From assembly GCA_043381765.1 (NCBI GenBank), contig JBHJMP010000026.1, positions 1-34,395 of the forward strand: DNA of 34,395 bases, in the 5' to 3' direction. Numbering within the stretch: the stretch's first letter is position 1; each line of letters starts with the position of its first letter. This document shows, in pieces, positions 34,367 through 34,395 of this stretch. The position numbers were made by a program, and so were the translations under genes. Origin of the DNA: Collodictyon triciliatum. Taxonomy: Eukaryota > CRuMs. The notes beneath the pieces were generated by a model. The model was given only the letters and a program-made list of their open reading frames with translations. It was not told the origin of the DNA and ran no database searches.

Positions 34367-34395
34367 ACATTTCCCAAGATAAAAATATAAGCTTG

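Overview
This window is nuclear DNA from a unicellular eukaryote that builds flagella. Most genes are split by short introns (about 50-190 nt) with GT-AG ends, and the reading frame is restored across nearly every junction I placed. A CEP95-type basal-body protein and a CIMIP2/FAM166 axonemal protein point to a flagellated stage. A RING/B-box/NHL protein, a secreted GH9 glucanase and a minor-spliceosome (AT-AC) intron fit a free-living holozoan, amoebozoan or early fungal type of protist. I cannot name the species. Mononucleotide runs, AAAAAG and TTTTTGG microsatellites and a 100-N assembly gap (5761-5860) are prominent.

Layout. 149-1486 (+) is a leucine-rich-repeat protein and 1683-4482 (+) a TRIM-NHL protein. 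4483-6115 is non-coding, with poly-A tracts, the gap and a TTA microsatellite. 6116-7221 (+) is YAE1, a factor for Fe-S maturation of ABCE1. It converges on a PP2C phosphatase (7442-9703, -). SEC61 alpha (10407-12832, -) is divergent from the 14-exon CEP95 homologue (13864-18492, +). A catalase (19306-21031, +) converges on a 17-exon GH9 endoglucanase (21157-25102, -). From 25.1 to 28.4 kb there are no intact genes, but there is a decayed Fanzor (eukaryotic TnpB-like RNA-guided nuclease) followed by a stretch rich in hairpins. 28424-30329 (-) encodes a protein with eight CIMIP2/DUF2475 repeats.

From about 31.06 kb to the window end the character changes. There are four compact intronless genes of viral style: a small protein ending in an aromatic YLW motif, an unknown protein, a 519-residue protein that looks like a polinton-like-virus double-jelly-roll major capsid protein, and a small basic protein. 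The island starts at a perfect 16-bp-arm hairpin directly beside a short retroposed fragment. A phased heat-shock-element-like array with a TATA box precedes its first gene. I read this as an endogenous polinton-like virus or virophage-like element that continues past the right edge.

Most notable: (1) the capsid-bearing island with its terminal hairpin and HSE-like promoter; (2) the Fanzor relic with a possible guide-RNA remnant; (3) a textbook U12-type AT-AC intron in the GH9 gene; (4) a family of tiny retroposed 3' ends sharing GAATCGAATAAAGG plus an A tail, two of them with clear target-site duplications; (5) the eight-repeat CIMIP2 protein. All exon models were built by eye from splice signals, phase and family conservation; no transcript or database evidence was available.
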